Below, in pieces: positions 8,685 to 17,567 of a DNA stretch of 39,007 nucleotides. The DNA comes from Clostridiales bacterium. Lineage in GTDB: Bacteria; Bacillota; Clostridia; Lachnospirales; Lachnospiraceae. A program made the translations under genes and the position numbers. The stretch spans positions 1 through 39,007 of the forward strand of contig JAMPHY010000026.1 in the NCBI GenBank assembly GCA_023663185.1, in the 5' to 3' direction. How positions within the stretch are numbered: the first letter of the stretch is position 1; the number at the start of each line of letters is the position of its first letter. Below the pieces are notes generated by a model that made no database searches, had not been told where the DNA came from, and was given only the letters and a program-made list of their open reading frames with translations.

Positions 8685-9320
8685 ATGGATAATAAAGCAG
8701 AATCTTACAATGTCATTGCCCGTGGCGGCATGGGGAAAATTGAAGAGAAGAAGTCCGTATTCATAGCGAATACCGCACCGGTTCAGACAGAAGAAGAGGC
8801 GCTTGCGTTCATAGAGTCTATGAAAAAGAAGTATTGGGACGCAAGACATAATTGCTATGCCTATGTATTGGGGGAAAAGGCGCAGATTGTACGTTTTTCT
8901 GATGACGGGGAGCCTTCGGGGACAGCCGGAAAGCCGATTTTGGAAGTGCTGCTGGGATTGGAAGTTCGTAATACCGTAATTGTGGTGACGCGCTATTTCG
9001 GCGGTACGCTGCTTGGAACTGGCGGACTGGTGCGCGCATACACCCAAGCGGCGCAGGCAGGAATGGCGGACAGTGATGTGCGCAGGGTGGTACGTGGCGT
9101 GACTCTGCAAATTACAACAGATTACAACGGTATCGGAAAAATTCAGTATATAATGGGACGCAGGAATATTACTATAGAAGAGCCCGAATACACTGATTCC
9201 GTCACTTTAAAGGTTAAAATCCCATATAAAGACCAAGAAGCCGTAATAAAAGAAATAACCGAAGCAACCGCAGGCAAAGCGCAAATAGAAAATAAAGGCG
9301 ATATTTACTTCATGTTATAG
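8685..9320 (+). CDS. yigZ: IMPACT/YigZ family protein (UPF0029)
   Basis: The 211-residue product matches the YigZ/YvyE family throughout. The N-terminal IMPACT domain has ARHNCYAYVLG, RFSDDGEPSGTAGKPI and the VVVTRYFGG...GGLVRAY block, and a smaller C-terminal domain (about 140-208) follows. The eukaryotic relative IMPACT modulates the translation-stress kinase GCN2. The bacterial role is not settled; binding to RNA or a ribosome-linked function has been suggested from structure. The length is typical. The ribosome site is weak (AAGAAAGA, rather distant), so the ATG is chosen because the conserved domain starts just after it. mgtE follows after 53 bases. Confidence 0.92.
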   Translation: MDNKAESYNVIARGGMGKIEEKKSVFIANTAPVQTEEEALAFIESMKKKYWDARHNCYAYVLGEKAQIVRFSDDGEPSGTAGKPILEVLLGLEVRNTVIVVTRYFGGTLLGTGGLVRAYTQAAQAGMADSDVRRVVRGVTLQITTDYNGIGKIQYIMGRRNITIEEPEYTDSVTLKVKIPYKDQEAVIKEITEATAGKAQIENKGDIYFML

Positions 9321-9373
9321 AACAATCAAGAAGCTCATCATTTCACAACACAGCATATAAAAAGGAGACGCTT

Positions 9374-10705
9374 ATGGAAGAAATCATTGAATTACTCAAT
9401 TCTGGCCAATACCTTAAACTGCGCCAGCATATCATGGAAATGAACGTAGCGGATATTGCAGCGTGTATGGAAGAGATGGAGCGCGACGACCTTCTTAAGC
9501 TGTTCCGTATTCTTCCAAAGAGTATGGCGGCGGACGTCTTTTCATATCTGGAAATTGAGACAGAGCAGTATATTATAACTTCACTATCTGATAAGGACGC
9601 AGCTAACATCATAGATAACCTTATGGCTGACGATGCGACTGACCTTCTGGAAGAAATGCCCGCAAATGTAGTAAAGCAGTTGCTTGCAAATGCAAGTCCT
9701 GATACGAGAAGAGATATAAACCACCTTTTGCGATATCCGGAAGACTCTGCCGGAAGTATTATGACGGTAGAATATGTGGATTTAAAAGAGACTCTCACGG
9801 TAGAAGAGGCTGTGGCAAGAATTCGTAAAGTAGGCGTGGATAGCGAGACGATAAATATCTGCTATGTACTTGATAGTAGAAGAACGTTAGTCGGTACGGT
9901 AGCGCTCAGGTATCTGCTTCTTAGTCCTCAGGACGCTATTATAGGGGATATTATGCACGGCAATGTCATATCCCTAAATACCATGATGGATCAGGAAGAA
10001 GTAGCAAGACAGTTTAAGAAGTACGACTTTACTTCTATGCCCGTTGTGGATAATGAGGAGAGGCTTGTCGGAATAATCACGGTTGACGACGTTGTAGATA
10101 TTCTCGAAGAAGAGACCACAGAGGATATCGAGAAGATGGCGGCTATTGTGCCTTCTGATAAACCTTATATGAAAACAAGTGTTATTGATGCGTGGAAAAA
10201 GCGTATTCCGTGGCTTTTATTGTTGATGATATCGGCTACATTTACGGGAAGAATTATAGCTTCCTTTGAAGATGCGCTGAGTAGATACGTTGTACTTACG
10301 GCATTTATTCCAATGTTAATGGATACGGGCGGAAATGCAGGCGGACAGGCAAGCGCAATTATTATCCGTGGATTGTCACTAGACGAGATACAATTTAGAG
10401 ACTGGCTTACAGTAGTGTGGAAAGAAATCCGCACGGCTGTGTTGTGTGGTCTTACGCTTGCGGTATGTAACTTTGTTAAGATACTTCTTATAGAGCAGGT
10501 AGGAATTCAAGTGGCGTTGGTAGTCAGCATTACACTGTTTCTGGCGGTTATCGTGGCTAAGGTAGTAGGCTCGACTTTGCCGATGCTTGCCAAAAAAATA
10601 GGAATGGACCCGGCAGTAATGGCGAGTCCATTCATCACGACAATCGTTGACGCGATATCTCTATTAATATATTTTAGAATTGCGACGCTTGCATTAGGGA
10701 TATAA
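9374..10705 (+). CDS. mgtE: magnesium transporter MgtE
   Basis: This is the Mg2+-gated Mg2+ channel of the inner membrane. The three parts are visible in order. The superhelical N domain (about 1-125) holds MEEMERDDLLKLF and ADDATDLLEEMP. The tandem CBS domains (about 130-255) hold SIMTVEYVDL and GIITVDDVVDIL. The pore domain has about five membrane helices (275-440), with the TGGNAGGQ loop and the Asp of TTIVDAISLLIYF that lines the ion path. Cytoplasmic Mg2+ bound between the N and CBS domains closes the channel. Length is normal. AAAAGGAG lies 7 bases before the ATG. No Mg2+ riboswitch is present in the 53-base leader. It converges on typA with only 6 bases between stop codons and no obvious terminator. 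Confidence 0.96.
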   Translation: MEEIIELLNSGQYLKLRQHIMEMNVADIAACMEEMERDDLLKLFRILPKSMAADVFSYLEIETEQYIITSLSDKDAANIIDNLMADDATDLLEEMPANVVKQLLANASPDTRRDINHLLRYPEDSAGSIMTVEYVDLKETLTVEEAVARIRKVGVDSETINICYVLDSRRTLVGTVALRYLLLSPQDAIIGDIMHGNVISLNTMMDQEEVARQFKKYDFTSMPVVDNEERLVGIITVDDVVDILEEETTEDIEKMAAIVPSDKPYMKTSVIDAWKKRIPWLLLLMISATFTGRIIASFEDALSRYVVLTAFIPMLMDTGGNAGGQASAIIIRGLSLDEIQFRDWLTVVWKEIRTAVLCGLTLAVCNFVKILLIEQVGIQVALVVSITLFLAVIVAKVVGSTLPMLAKKIGMDPAVMASPFITTIVDAISLLIYFRIATLALGI

Positions 10706-10711
10706 TCCATA

Positions 10712-12559
10712 TTATTCTCCAGCCTTAGCCGCTGCCGATATAGCCGCCCTCTTCCTCATAGTCGGGTCCAGAATCTTTTTCCTGATTCTAAGGCTTGCCG
10801 GCGTGACTTCAAGCAGTTCGTCTGTATCAATAAACTCTAACGCCTGCTCCAGACTTAAAATCTTAGGCGGCGTAAGCCTAAGCGCTTCGTCCGCGCTGGA
10901 AGAACGGGTATTTGTAAGTTGCTTTTTCTTGCAGACATTCAGTTCAATATCCTCACCGCGTCCATTCTGCCCTACTACCATGCCGGAATATACTTTCGTA
11001 CCCGGACCGATGAAAAGCGTGCCGCGTTCCTGTGCATTATAAAGACCGTAAGTTATCGCTTCTCCTGCCTCATATGCGATTAGAGAGCCCTGCTTACGAT
11101 ACATGATGTCTCCCTTATAAAGACCGTAGCCGTCGAAGATACTGTTCATAATGCCGTTGCCTTTAGTGTCAGTCATAAATTCGCCTCTGTAACCAATCAG
11201 TCCCCTTGAAGGTATGGAAAATTCCAGACGGGTATATCCCGCGGCAGCCTGTCCCATATTTTTAAGCTCGCCTTTTCTTTGGCTCAGTTTTTCAATAACC
11301 GTACCGGCAAATTCTTCGGGCACGTCCACATATGTCAGCTCCATAGGCTCTAATCTTTTACCGTTTTCGTCTGTCTTATACAATACCTCCGCTTTGCTGA
11401 CCGCAAATTCATAGCCTTCCCTGCGCATATTTTCGATTAAAACCGACAGATGCAGCTCGCCGCGTCCTGAGACTTTAAAGGCTTCTGTCGTATCGGTTTC
11501 TTCGACGCGCAGCGACACGTCCGTATTTAACTCGCGGAAAAGCCTGTCGCGCAGATGGCGGCTTGTAACGTACTTTCCTTCCTGTCCGGCAAGCGGAGAA
11601 TCATTGACAATAAAGTGCATCGCAATAGTAGGCTCGGATATTTTCTGGAATGGGATAGGGTTCGGTGCTTCCGGCGAGCAAAGGGTGTCTCCGATATGGA
11701 TATCCGAAATGCCGGATATCGCTACGATAGAACCGATTCCCGCTTCCTTTACATCTATTTTGTTAAGTCCGTCATACTCATAGAGCTTGCTGACCTTAAC
11801 TTTTTTAAGCTTGTCGGGTTCGTGGTGGTTCACGATGACGACTTCCTGATTTACGCGAATGGTGCCGTTATCGACTTTTCCGACGCCTATACGCCCCACA
11901 TACTCGTTATAATCGATAGTGCTTATAAGCACCTGCGTGCCGGCATCCGTGTCTCCGCACGGCGCGGGGATATGAGTTAATATCGTATCAAAAAGCGGCG
12001 TCATGTCCTTGCCTTTTACGGTAAGCTGTGTCGTGGCGGTGCCCGTTTTAGCAGAAGCGTAGACGAAAGGACAGTCAAGCTGCTCATCGTTTGCATCTAA
12101 ATCCATCAGAAGCTCCAGCACTTCATCGACTACCTGAATCGGTCGCGCCTCCGGTCTGTCGCATTTGTTAATACATACGATAACTGACAAATCCAGCTCC
12201 AAAGCCTTCTTTAATACGAATCTGGTCTGGGGCATGGGACCTTCAAAGGCGTCAACTACTAAAATAACGCCGTTTACCATTTTTAAGACGCGCTCTACCT
12301 CGCCGCCGAAATCTGCATGTCCGGGGGTATCTATTATATTAATTTTTACGCCTTTATACATAACGGCTGTATTTTTTGACAAAATCGTAATGCCGCGCTC
12401 GCGTTCAAGGTCATTAGAGTCCATAATGCGCTCTGCGACCTCCTGATTTTCCCGAAATACGCCGCTTTGCTTTAGAAGCTCGTCAACCAGTGTGGTTTTG
12501 CCGTGGTCAACATGGGCGATAATTGCGATATTTCTTACGTCTTCCCTTATCTGATTCAT
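10712..12559 (-). CDS. typA: ribosome-associated translational GTPase TypA/BipA
   Basis: TypA is an EF-G/LepA-like GTPase that binds 70S ribosomes and is needed for 50S assembly and growth at low temperature or under stress. The G motifs are intact: AHVDHGKTT (15-23), the switch [22 protein letters not shown] and ASAKTG. They are followed by domain II, the EF-G-like domain III, domain V and the TypA-specific C-terminal domain ([15 protein letters not shown] and [17 protein letters not shown]). At 615 residues it is the usual size. AGGAAGG precedes the start. It has its own extended -10 promoter at 12619-12647 and runs against mgtE. Confidence 0.97.
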   Translation of the reverse strand: MNQIREDVRNIAIIAHVDHGKTTLVDELLKQSGVFRENQEVAERIMDSNDLERERGITILSKNTAVMYKGVKINIIDTPGHADFGGEVERVLKMVNGVILVVDAFEGPMPQTRFVLKKALELDLSVIVCINKCDRPEARPIQVVDEVLELLMDLDANDEQLDCPFVYASAKTGTATTQLTVKGKDMTPLFDTILTHIPAPCGDTDAGTQVLISTIDYNEYVGRIGVGKVDNGTIRVNQEVVIVNHHEPDKLKKVKVSKLYEYDGLNKIDVKEAGIGSIVAISGISDIHIGDTLCSPEAPNPIPFQKISEPTIAMHFIVNDSPLAGQEGKYVTSRHLRDRLFRELNTDVSLRVEETDTTEAFKVSGRGELHLSVLIENMRREGYEFAVSKAEVLYKTDENGKRLEPMELTYVDVPEEFAGTVIEKLSQRKGELKNMGQAAAGYTRLEFSIPSRGLIGYRGEFMTDTKGNGIMNSIFDGYGLYKGDIMYRKQGSLIAYEAGEAITYGLYNAQERGTLFIGPGTKVYSGMVVGQNGRGEDIELNVCKKKQLTNTRSSSADEALRLTPPKILSLEQALEFIDTDELLEVTPASLRIRKKILDPTMRKRAAISAAAKAGE

Positions 12560-12618
12560 ATTACTAACCGTGCCTTCCTGAACTTTATACTTATTTTATA
12601 ATTTTTTCAAACTTATTT

Positions 12619-12647
12619 AGTATATCACCACAAAGTAAAACTTGCAA
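12619..12647 (-). promoter_or_regulatory. promoter for typA
   Basis: On the minus strand TTGCAA (12647-12642), a 17-base spacer and TATACT (12624-12619) are preceded by the extended TGn element. It lies about 60 bases before the typA start. Confidence 0.6.
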
Positions 12648-12816
12648 GTATATGGTAATCTTTGTTATACTATTTATTATACTCTTTATATTCTAGTCTT
12701 GTTTTACGCGACAGTTGACACTTCTATTTTGCAAATAAAGGAATATAATGATAATACAATACCGGAAAAAATTCTTAAAGAGTTAAGTTTCTTTAACAAA
12801 GAAGGGAGAACAGGAA

Positions 12817-13455
12817 ATGACAGATAAGGTAATTGAAAATAACCAAGTGACTATTATGGGGGAGGTCGTAAGCGATTTTGAGTTTAGTCATGAAATATTT
12901 GGAGAAGGATTCTATATGGTAGATATCAGCGTGGACAGATTGAGCGATTCCACGGATATCATTCCGGTTATGGTATCTGAGAGACTGCTTGACGTAAATG
13001 AAGATTATAAGGGTATGAAAATCAGTATTACAGGACAGTTCCGCTCATATAACCGCCATGAAGAAAAAAAGAATAAATTAGTGCTGTCAGTGTTTGCGAG
13101 AGAACTTGATTTTGTCGATGACATTGAAGAAAGCACTAAAACCAACCAGATATATTTAGACGGCTATATCTGTAAAGCACCGATATATCGCAAAACTCCG
13201 CTTGGCAGGGAGATTGCGGATTTGCTTTTAGCAGTCAACAGACCTTATGGTAAGTCGGATTACATACCATGTATATGCTGGGGAAGAAACGCCAGATTTG
13301 CCAGCACTTTTGAGGTGGGAAGCCGCTGCGCAGTATGGGGCAGAATTCAGAGCAGGGAGTATATGAAAAAGATTTCCGAGGATCAGCTTGAAAGAAGAAC
13401 TGCATATGAGGTTTCCGTAAGCAAGCTGGAGATAGTGGAAGAAGAGCAGGAGTAA
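12817..13455 (+). CDS. SSB-like protein with two OB-fold domains
   Basis: The 212-residue protein reads as two successive OB folds of the single-stranded DNA-binding type. Residues 1-103 contain VTIMGEVVSDFEF and KISITGQFRSYN. Residues 108-205 contain IYLDGYICKAPIYRKTPLGREIADLLLAVNR and YIPCICWGRNARFA. The second half is the better match to bacterial SSB. The acidic C-terminal tip of replicative SSB (DDDIPF type) is absent; the protein ends EIVEEEQE. It is therefore unlikely to be the main replication SSB and may be an accessory one. GAAGGGAG lies about 8 bases before the ATG. It stands alone, divergent from typA. Confidence 0.8.
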   Translation: MTDKVIENNQVTIMGEVVSDFEFSHEIFGEGFYMVDISVDRLSDSTDIIPVMVSERLLDVNEDYKGMKISITGQFRSYNRHEEKKNKLVLSVFARELDFVDDIEESTKTNQIYLDGYICKAPIYRKTPLGREIADLLLAVNRPYGKSDYIPCICWGRNARFASTFEVGSRCAVWGRIQSREYMKKISEDQLERRTAYEVSVSKLEIVEEEQE

Positions 13456-13522
13456 AACTGCTAATAAGGCAGGCAAAATTGAAGCTGCAGAATGAGAATT
13501 TGGAATTAGGCGCAAGAGCATA

Positions 13523-13551
13523 TTGACAGTTGGGAATGGCGGTGTTAATAT
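13523..13551 (+). promoter_or_regulatory. promoter for the lysine-riboswitch/dapA operon
   Basis: A perfect TTGACA (13523-13528) is followed, 17 bases on, by TAATAT (13546-13551). The predicted start near 13558 leaves the whole riboswitch in the transcript. Confidence 0.65.
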
Positions 13552-13594
13552 ATTCTAAGAACAATTAGGTGTGATTTTATCACGAATGAAAGTT

Positions 13595-13756
13595 GATAGA
13601 GGTTGCATTTTTTATCAGTATGGATACGGATGCGGCAGGCGCAGATGAAGTATTCGGAAAGGAAAAGATGCCGAAAGAAAAGGTTGACTGTAAACTTTTT
13701 CTTGGGCGTACAGTTAAGAGCTGTATGACTGTCATCGAATAAGATGGGGCGCTATC
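13595..13756 (+). promoter_or_regulatory. lysine riboswitch (L box)
   Basis: The leader shows the conserved lysine-aptamer landmarks in order. They are GATAGAGG at the 5' side of P1 (13595-13602), ATCAGTA, GGAAAGG, the invariant GCCGAAAG-like block, CTTGGGCGTACAG, ATGACTGTCATC, and GGGGCGCTATC closing P1 (CTATC 13752-13756 with GATAG). In this class, lysine binding stabilises P1 and favours the downstream terminator, lowering lysine biosynthesis. dapA and dapB immediately downstream agree with that logic. There is one extra T in the usual AGAGGTGC block. Confidence 0.93.
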
Positions 13757-13783
13757 GGGACATTTATAATAGCAATTATGATG

Positions 13784-13815
13784 AAGCTGACCTCATTATC
13801 GGTCAGCTTTTGTAT
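13784..13815 (+). terminator. riboswitch-controlled terminator before dapA
   Basis: A perfect 9-bp stem (AAGCTGACC 13784-13792 with GGTCAGCTT 13801-13809) is followed by a T-rich tract. It lies 27 bases after the lysine aptamer and 29 bases before the true dapA start. It is the expression platform. I could not identify the antiterminator partner by eye. Confidence 0.88.
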
Positions 13816-13843
13816 TATTTCATTACTTTTTGGAGGGATTAGT

Positions 13844-14728
13844 ATGTCAGTATTTAAAGGAGCAGGAGTTGCAATCGTTACACCTTTTAGCGCGGACGGA
13901 AGCGTTAATTTTGAGAAATTTGAGGAGCTTATTGAGTTTCAGATTCAGAATGGCACGGACGCGATTATAGTATGCGGTACGACAGGAGAATCTTCTACGC
14001 TCACGCATGAGGAACATCTTGAGGTAATTAAGTTTTGCGCACAGAAAGTAAACGGCAGGATTCCGGTTGTAGCGGGTACGGGCTCTAACTGCACCGATAC
14101 GGCTGTTTATCTTTCCACGGAAGCTGAGAAATACGGCGTGGACGCGCTGCTTTTAGTGACTCCGTATTATAATAAGGCAACCCAGAACGGACTGTATAAT
14201 CATTATAAGAAGGTGGCGGACTCAGTGAAGCTTCCGATTATATTATACAATGTACCCAGCAGAACAGGCTGCAACATTCTGCCGCAGACGGCGGTAAGGC
14301 TTTGCAACGATGTGCCGAATATAGTCGGAATCAAGGAAGCAAGCGGGAATATTTCACAGATAACTAAACTGGCGTCTCTGGCGCAGGGAAAAGTGGATAT
14401 TTATTCGGGTAATGACGACCATATTGTACCTATTTTGTCGCTTGGCGGTATAGGAGTTATCTCCGTACTTTCCAATGTAGCGCCGAGGCAGACGCATGAT
14501 ATCTGCGCGAAATTCTTTGCAGGCGATGTGGAAGGAAGCTGTAAGGAACAGCTTCGTGCCATTGAATTGTGCGACGCCCTGTTCTGTGAGGTAAATCCGA
14601 TTCCTGTTAAAGCCGCCTTAAATCTTATGGGAAAAGAAGCAGGACCTACAAGAATGCCGCTTAGTGAAATGGAAGAGGCTAATTTGGAGAAGCTTAAAAG
14701 CGCGATGAAAAATTATGGTATTTTGTAA
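13844..14728 (+). CDS. dapA: 4-hydroxy-tetrahydrodipicolinate synthase
   Basis: DapA condenses pyruvate with aspartate semialdehyde, the first committed step of diaminopimelate and lysine synthesis. From ATG 13844 (GGAGGG 6 bases upstream) the protein is 294 residues, the usual size. The Schiff-base Lys164 is in GIKEASG. Tyr135 is in LYNVPSRTG with Arg140, and Thr46-Thr47 are in CGTTGES. The frame is open back to 13778, but that extension runs through the terminator hairpin and is not coding. It is the first gene of dapA-dapB-fbp, under lysine riboswitch control. Confidence 0.97.
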   Translation: MSVFKGAGVAIVTPFSADGSVNFEKFEELIEFQIQNGTDAIIVCGTTGESSTLTHEEHLEVIKFCAQKVNGRIPVVAGTGSNCTDTAVYLSTEAEKYGVDALLLVTPYYNKATQNGLYNHYKKVADSVKLPIILYNVPSRTGCNILPQTAVRLCNDVPNIVGIKEASGNISQITKLASLAQGKVDIYSGNDDHIVPILSLGGIGVISVLSNVAPRQTHDICAKFFAGDVEGSCKEQLRAIELCDALFCEVNPIPVKAALNLMGKEAGPTRMPLSEMEEANLEKLKSAMKNYGIL

Positions 14729-14755
14729 TTACGGTATTTTATAAAGGAGAGGACA

Positions 14756-15520
14756 TTGGAAATGGTAAGAGTGATTTTGCACGGCTGCAACGGCAAGATG
14801 GGACAGACGCTGACCGGACTTATTGCAGTTGACGACGAAATAGAGGTCGTGGCGGGAATAGACGCATACGATGAAGGAAAAAACAACTATCCGGTCTTTA
14901 CAGAGATTGGCAAGTGCGATATAGAGGCGGACGCGATAATTGATTTTAGTACCGCCTCGGCTGTCGATATGCTGCTTGATTACTGTGCGGATAAAAAGTT
15001 ACCTTGCGTGTTATGCACTACGGGACTTTCAGAAGCGCAGCTTGCTAAAGTAAAGGAAACGTCGGCTAAAACTGCGGTGCTTAAATCCGCCAATATGTCG
15101 CTTGGCATAAATATGCTTTTAAAGATATTGAAAGAGGCGGCTTCGATACTTGCACCGGCAGGTTTTGACGTGGAGATTGTAGAGAAGCACCATAACCAGA
15201 AGTTAGACGCGCCAAGCGGTACGGCTTTGGCGCTTGCGGATTCCATCAAGGAAGAGCTTGACGGCGATTGCCAGTATGTCTATGATAGAAGTACCAAAAG
15301 GGAAAAAAGAAGTCGTAATGAAATCGGCATAAGCGCTGTGCGGGGCGGCACGATTGTGGGCGACCATGACGTAATCTTTGCCGGTACGGACGAAGTGATT
15401 ACTTTTTCACACCGGGCGTATTCTAAGGCGGTGTTTGGAAAAGGCGCTATTCAGGCGGCGAAATTCCTCAAGGGGAAAAGCGCAGGGCTGTATGATATGA
15501 GCGACGTTATAGAAGATTAA
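14756..15520 (+). CDS. dapB: 4-hydroxy-tetrahydrodipicolinate reductase
   Basis: DapB reduces the DapA product with NAD(P)H. The 254-residue protein has the Rossmann motif HGCNGKMGQ (9-17), the CTTGLS hinge and the active-site block EKHHNQKLDAPSGTAL with His145, His146 and Lys149. AAGGAG at 14744-14749 is 6 bases from TTG 14756 and 12 from ATG 14762, so the TTG start is preferred; the difference is two residues. It lies 27 bases after dapA with no terminator between and is covered by the same riboswitch. Confidence 0.96.
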   Translation: MEMVRVILHGCNGKMGQTLTGLIAVDDEIEVVAGIDAYDEGKNNYPVFTEIGKCDIEADAIIDFSTASAVDMLLDYCADKKLPCVLCTTGLSEAQLAKVKETSAKTAVLKSANMSLGINMLLKILKEAASILAPAGFDVEIVEKHHNQKLDAPSGTALALADSIKEELDGDCQYVYDRSTKREKRSRNEIGISAVRGGTIVGDHDVIFAGTDEVITFSHRAYSKAVFGKGAIQAAKFLKGKSAGLYDMSDVIED

Positions 15521-15541
15521 AAAGTAAAGATGGGGATTGAA

Positions 15542-17503
15542 ATGGACGAATTAGAGCAGAAGTATTTAAAGAGCCTTGCCAAACAGTATCCGACGATTGC
15601 GGCTGCGTCTACGGAAATTATTAATTTGCAGGCGATTTTAAGTCTTCCTAAGGGGACGGAGCATTTTATGACGGATATCCACGGGGAATATGAGCAGTTT
15701 AAGCATGTGCTTAAGAACGGCTCAGGCTCCGTCAGACGCAAGATAGACGAAGAATTTGGCAATACGCTTAGTAATAAAGATAAAAAAAGCCTTGCCACAT
15801 TGATATATTATCCTAAAGAAAAATTGGAGATAGTTCTTCGCGAGGAAGACGAGGACAGTATTGAAGACTGGTATAAGATTACGCTGCACAGGCTGGTGCA
15901 GATTACGAAAAGGGTATCTTCTAAGTATACCCGCTCCAAAGTCAGAAAGGCGCTGCCGCCGGATTTTTCCTATGTAATAGAAGAGCTTATTACGGAAAAG
16001 GCGGAGATTCAGGATAAGGAAGCATACTATAATGAAATAATCCATACCATTATCCGTATCGGCAGGGCGCCGGAGTTTATAGTCGCCTTGAGCAACCTGA
16101 TACAGCAGCTTGTAATCGACCATCTGCATATCGTAGGTGATATTTATGACAGAGGACCGGGACCGCATATTATCATGGATACGCTTTGTAAATATCATTC
16201 TGTAGACATACAGTGGGGCAACCATGACATAGTATGGATGGGCGCGGCAAGCGGACATCTTGCCTGTATCGCCAACGTAATCAGAATGGCGGCGAGATAT
16301 GGAAATCTTGCTACACTGGAAGAAGGATATGGAATCAACCTGATTCCGCTTGCCACATTTGCGATGGAAGTCTATAAGGATACAAACTGCGATATTTTTG
16401 CTATTAAATATAATACCGACTATGATACTAAGGATTTGAGTCTGGATATGAAAATGCACAAGGCAATCGCCGTCTTACAGTTCAAACTGGAAGGTCAGCT
16501 TATTATGCGTCGCCCTGAGTTTGACATGAATGACAGACTTCTATTCAATAACATAGATTATGATAAAAAAACAATTGTTATTAATGGAAAAGAATATCAT
16601 ATGAAGGATACGGATTTTCCGACTATAAATAGGGAAAGACCGTACGAATTGACTGCCGAGGAGGAGCAGTTGATGGAGCGTTTGCGACATGCTTTTGTCA
16701 GATGTGAGAAGCTCCAGAAGCATGTTAAGTTCCTCTTTGCCAAAGGCAGCCTTTATAAAGTATATAATTCCAATCTGCTTTATCATGGCTGTATGCCGAT
16801 GGACGAAGAAGGCAATTTCATTAAAGTCAATGTATATGGCAAAGAGTACAGCGGTAAGGCGTTGTATGATGTGCTGGAGCAATATGCCAGAAAGGGCTAT
16901 TATTCTAACCATGACCTTCAGGAAAAATTAAAGGGACAGGATATAATCTGGTATATATGGGCAGGACCTAATTCTCCGGTCTTTGGCAAAGATAAGATGG
17001 CGACCTTTGAAAGATATTTCGTAGAAGAAAAGGAAGTACATACCGAGACTAAGAATTGTTATTACAGGCTGCTCGATAATGAGGAAGTTATAAATAAAAT
17101 TTTAACAGAATTTGGTCTTGATGCGGAGAAATCCCATATCGTAAACGGACATGTGCCTGTGGAATTAAAGAAGGGCGACTCCCCTGTTAAATGCGGAGGT
17201 AAACTGCTTATCATAGATGGCGGTTTTTCCAAAGCATATCAGGATAAGACGGGAATAGCGGGATATACGCTGGTGGCAAATTCATACGGAATGCGTCTGG
17301 TGGCGCATGAACCGTTTGAGTCTACGGAATCGGCAATTATAAACGAGTCGGATATTTTTTCGGATTCGGTTATCTTAGAGACCAGTACGACCAGACAGAA
17401 GATTGCCGATACGGATATTGGGGCTGAACTCAGGGAAAGCATACATCAGTTGAATGAGCTTTTGCAGGCTTACCGTTATGGCGGTATCGTAGAAAAAATG
17501 TGA
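15542..17503 (+). CDS. fbp: class III fructose-1,6-bisphosphatase
   Basis: This gluconeogenic phosphatase converts fructose 1,6-bisphosphate to fructose 6-phosphate. It belongs to the Firmicutes-specific class III, built on a calcineurin-like metallophosphatase core. Metal-binding motifs are Asp45-x-His47 (MTDIHGEYEQF), GDIYDRG with Asp200 and Asp203, Asn227-His228-Asp229 (GNHDIVW) and NGHVPVE. The size (653 aa) fits the family. The start is uncertain: ATG 15542 has GGGG 6 bases before it, while ATG 15530 (four residues longer) has no good ribosome site. It lies about 20 bases after dapB and probably shares the riboswitch-controlled transcript; a terminator follows. Confidence 0.95.
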   Translation: MDELEQKYLKSLAKQYPTIAAASTEIINLQAILSLPKGTEHFMTDIHGEYEQFKHVLKNGSGSVRRKIDEEFGNTLSNKDKKSLATLIYYPKEKLEIVLREEDEDSIEDWYKITLHRLVQITKRVSSKYTRSKVRKALPPDFSYVIEELITEKAEIQDKEAYYNEIIHTIIRIGRAPEFIVALSNLIQQLVIDHLHIVGDIYDRGPGPHIIMDTLCKYHSVDIQWGNHDIVWMGAASGHLACIANVIRMAARYGNLATLEEGYGINLIPLATFAMEVYKDTNCDIFAIKYNTDYDTKDLSLDMKMHKAIAVLQFKLEGQLIMRRPEFDMNDRLLFNNIDYDKKTIVINGKEYHMKDTDFPTINRERPYELTAEEEQLMERLRHAFVRCEKLQKHVKFLFAKGSLYKVYNSNLLYHGCMPMDEEGNFIKVNVYGKEYSGKALYDVLEQYARKGYYSNHDLQEKLKGQDIIWYIWAGPNSPVFGKDKMATFERYFVEEKEVHTETKNCYYRLLDNEEVINKILTEFGLDAEKSHIVNGHVPVELKKGDSPVKCGGKLLIIDGGFSKAYQDKTGIAGYTLVANSYGMRLVAHEPFESTESAIINESDIFSDSVILETSTTRQKIADTDIGAELRESIHQLNELLQAYRYGGIVEKM

Positions 17504-17508
17504 AATCA

Positions 17509-17543
17509 TATGGCGCCGTGCTATTTACGGCGCCATAGAGTTT
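17509..17543. terminator. terminator between fbp and the convergent lipoprotein gene
   Basis: A perfect 11-bp stem (TATGGCGCCGT 17509-17519 with ACGGCGCCATA 17527-17537) has a 7-base loop and starts 5 bases after fbp. The T run after it is weak (GAGTTT), so it may act on either strand. Confidence 0.7.
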
Positions 17544-17567
17544 AAGTGGACCTTGCCGGTTGATATA

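Noticed and set aside
9321-9373. Possible Mg2+ (M-box) riboswitch before mgtE
   Set aside because: Only 53 bases separate the genes, too few for an M-box, and no characteristic blocks were seen.
12715-12749. Perfect TTGACA and TATAAT before the SSB-like gene (similar pair at 910-944)
   Set aside because: The spacer is 23 bases in both cases, well beyond the 16-18 of a working sigma-A promoter; kept only as weak possibilities.
12642-12827. 61-codon rightward ORF before the SSB-like gene
   Set aside because: It overlaps the typA promoter and the SSB-like ribosome site, lacks its own ribosome site, and has the composition of AT-rich non-coding DNA.
13778-13843. 22-codon N-terminal extension of dapA
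   Set aside because: It runs through the riboswitch terminator hairpin, while a good ribosome site precedes ATG 13844, where the conserved protein begins.
15722-16459. 245-codon leftward ORF
   Set aside because: It lies wholly inside fbp on the opposite strand, has no recognisable domain or ribosome site, and is a shadow frame.
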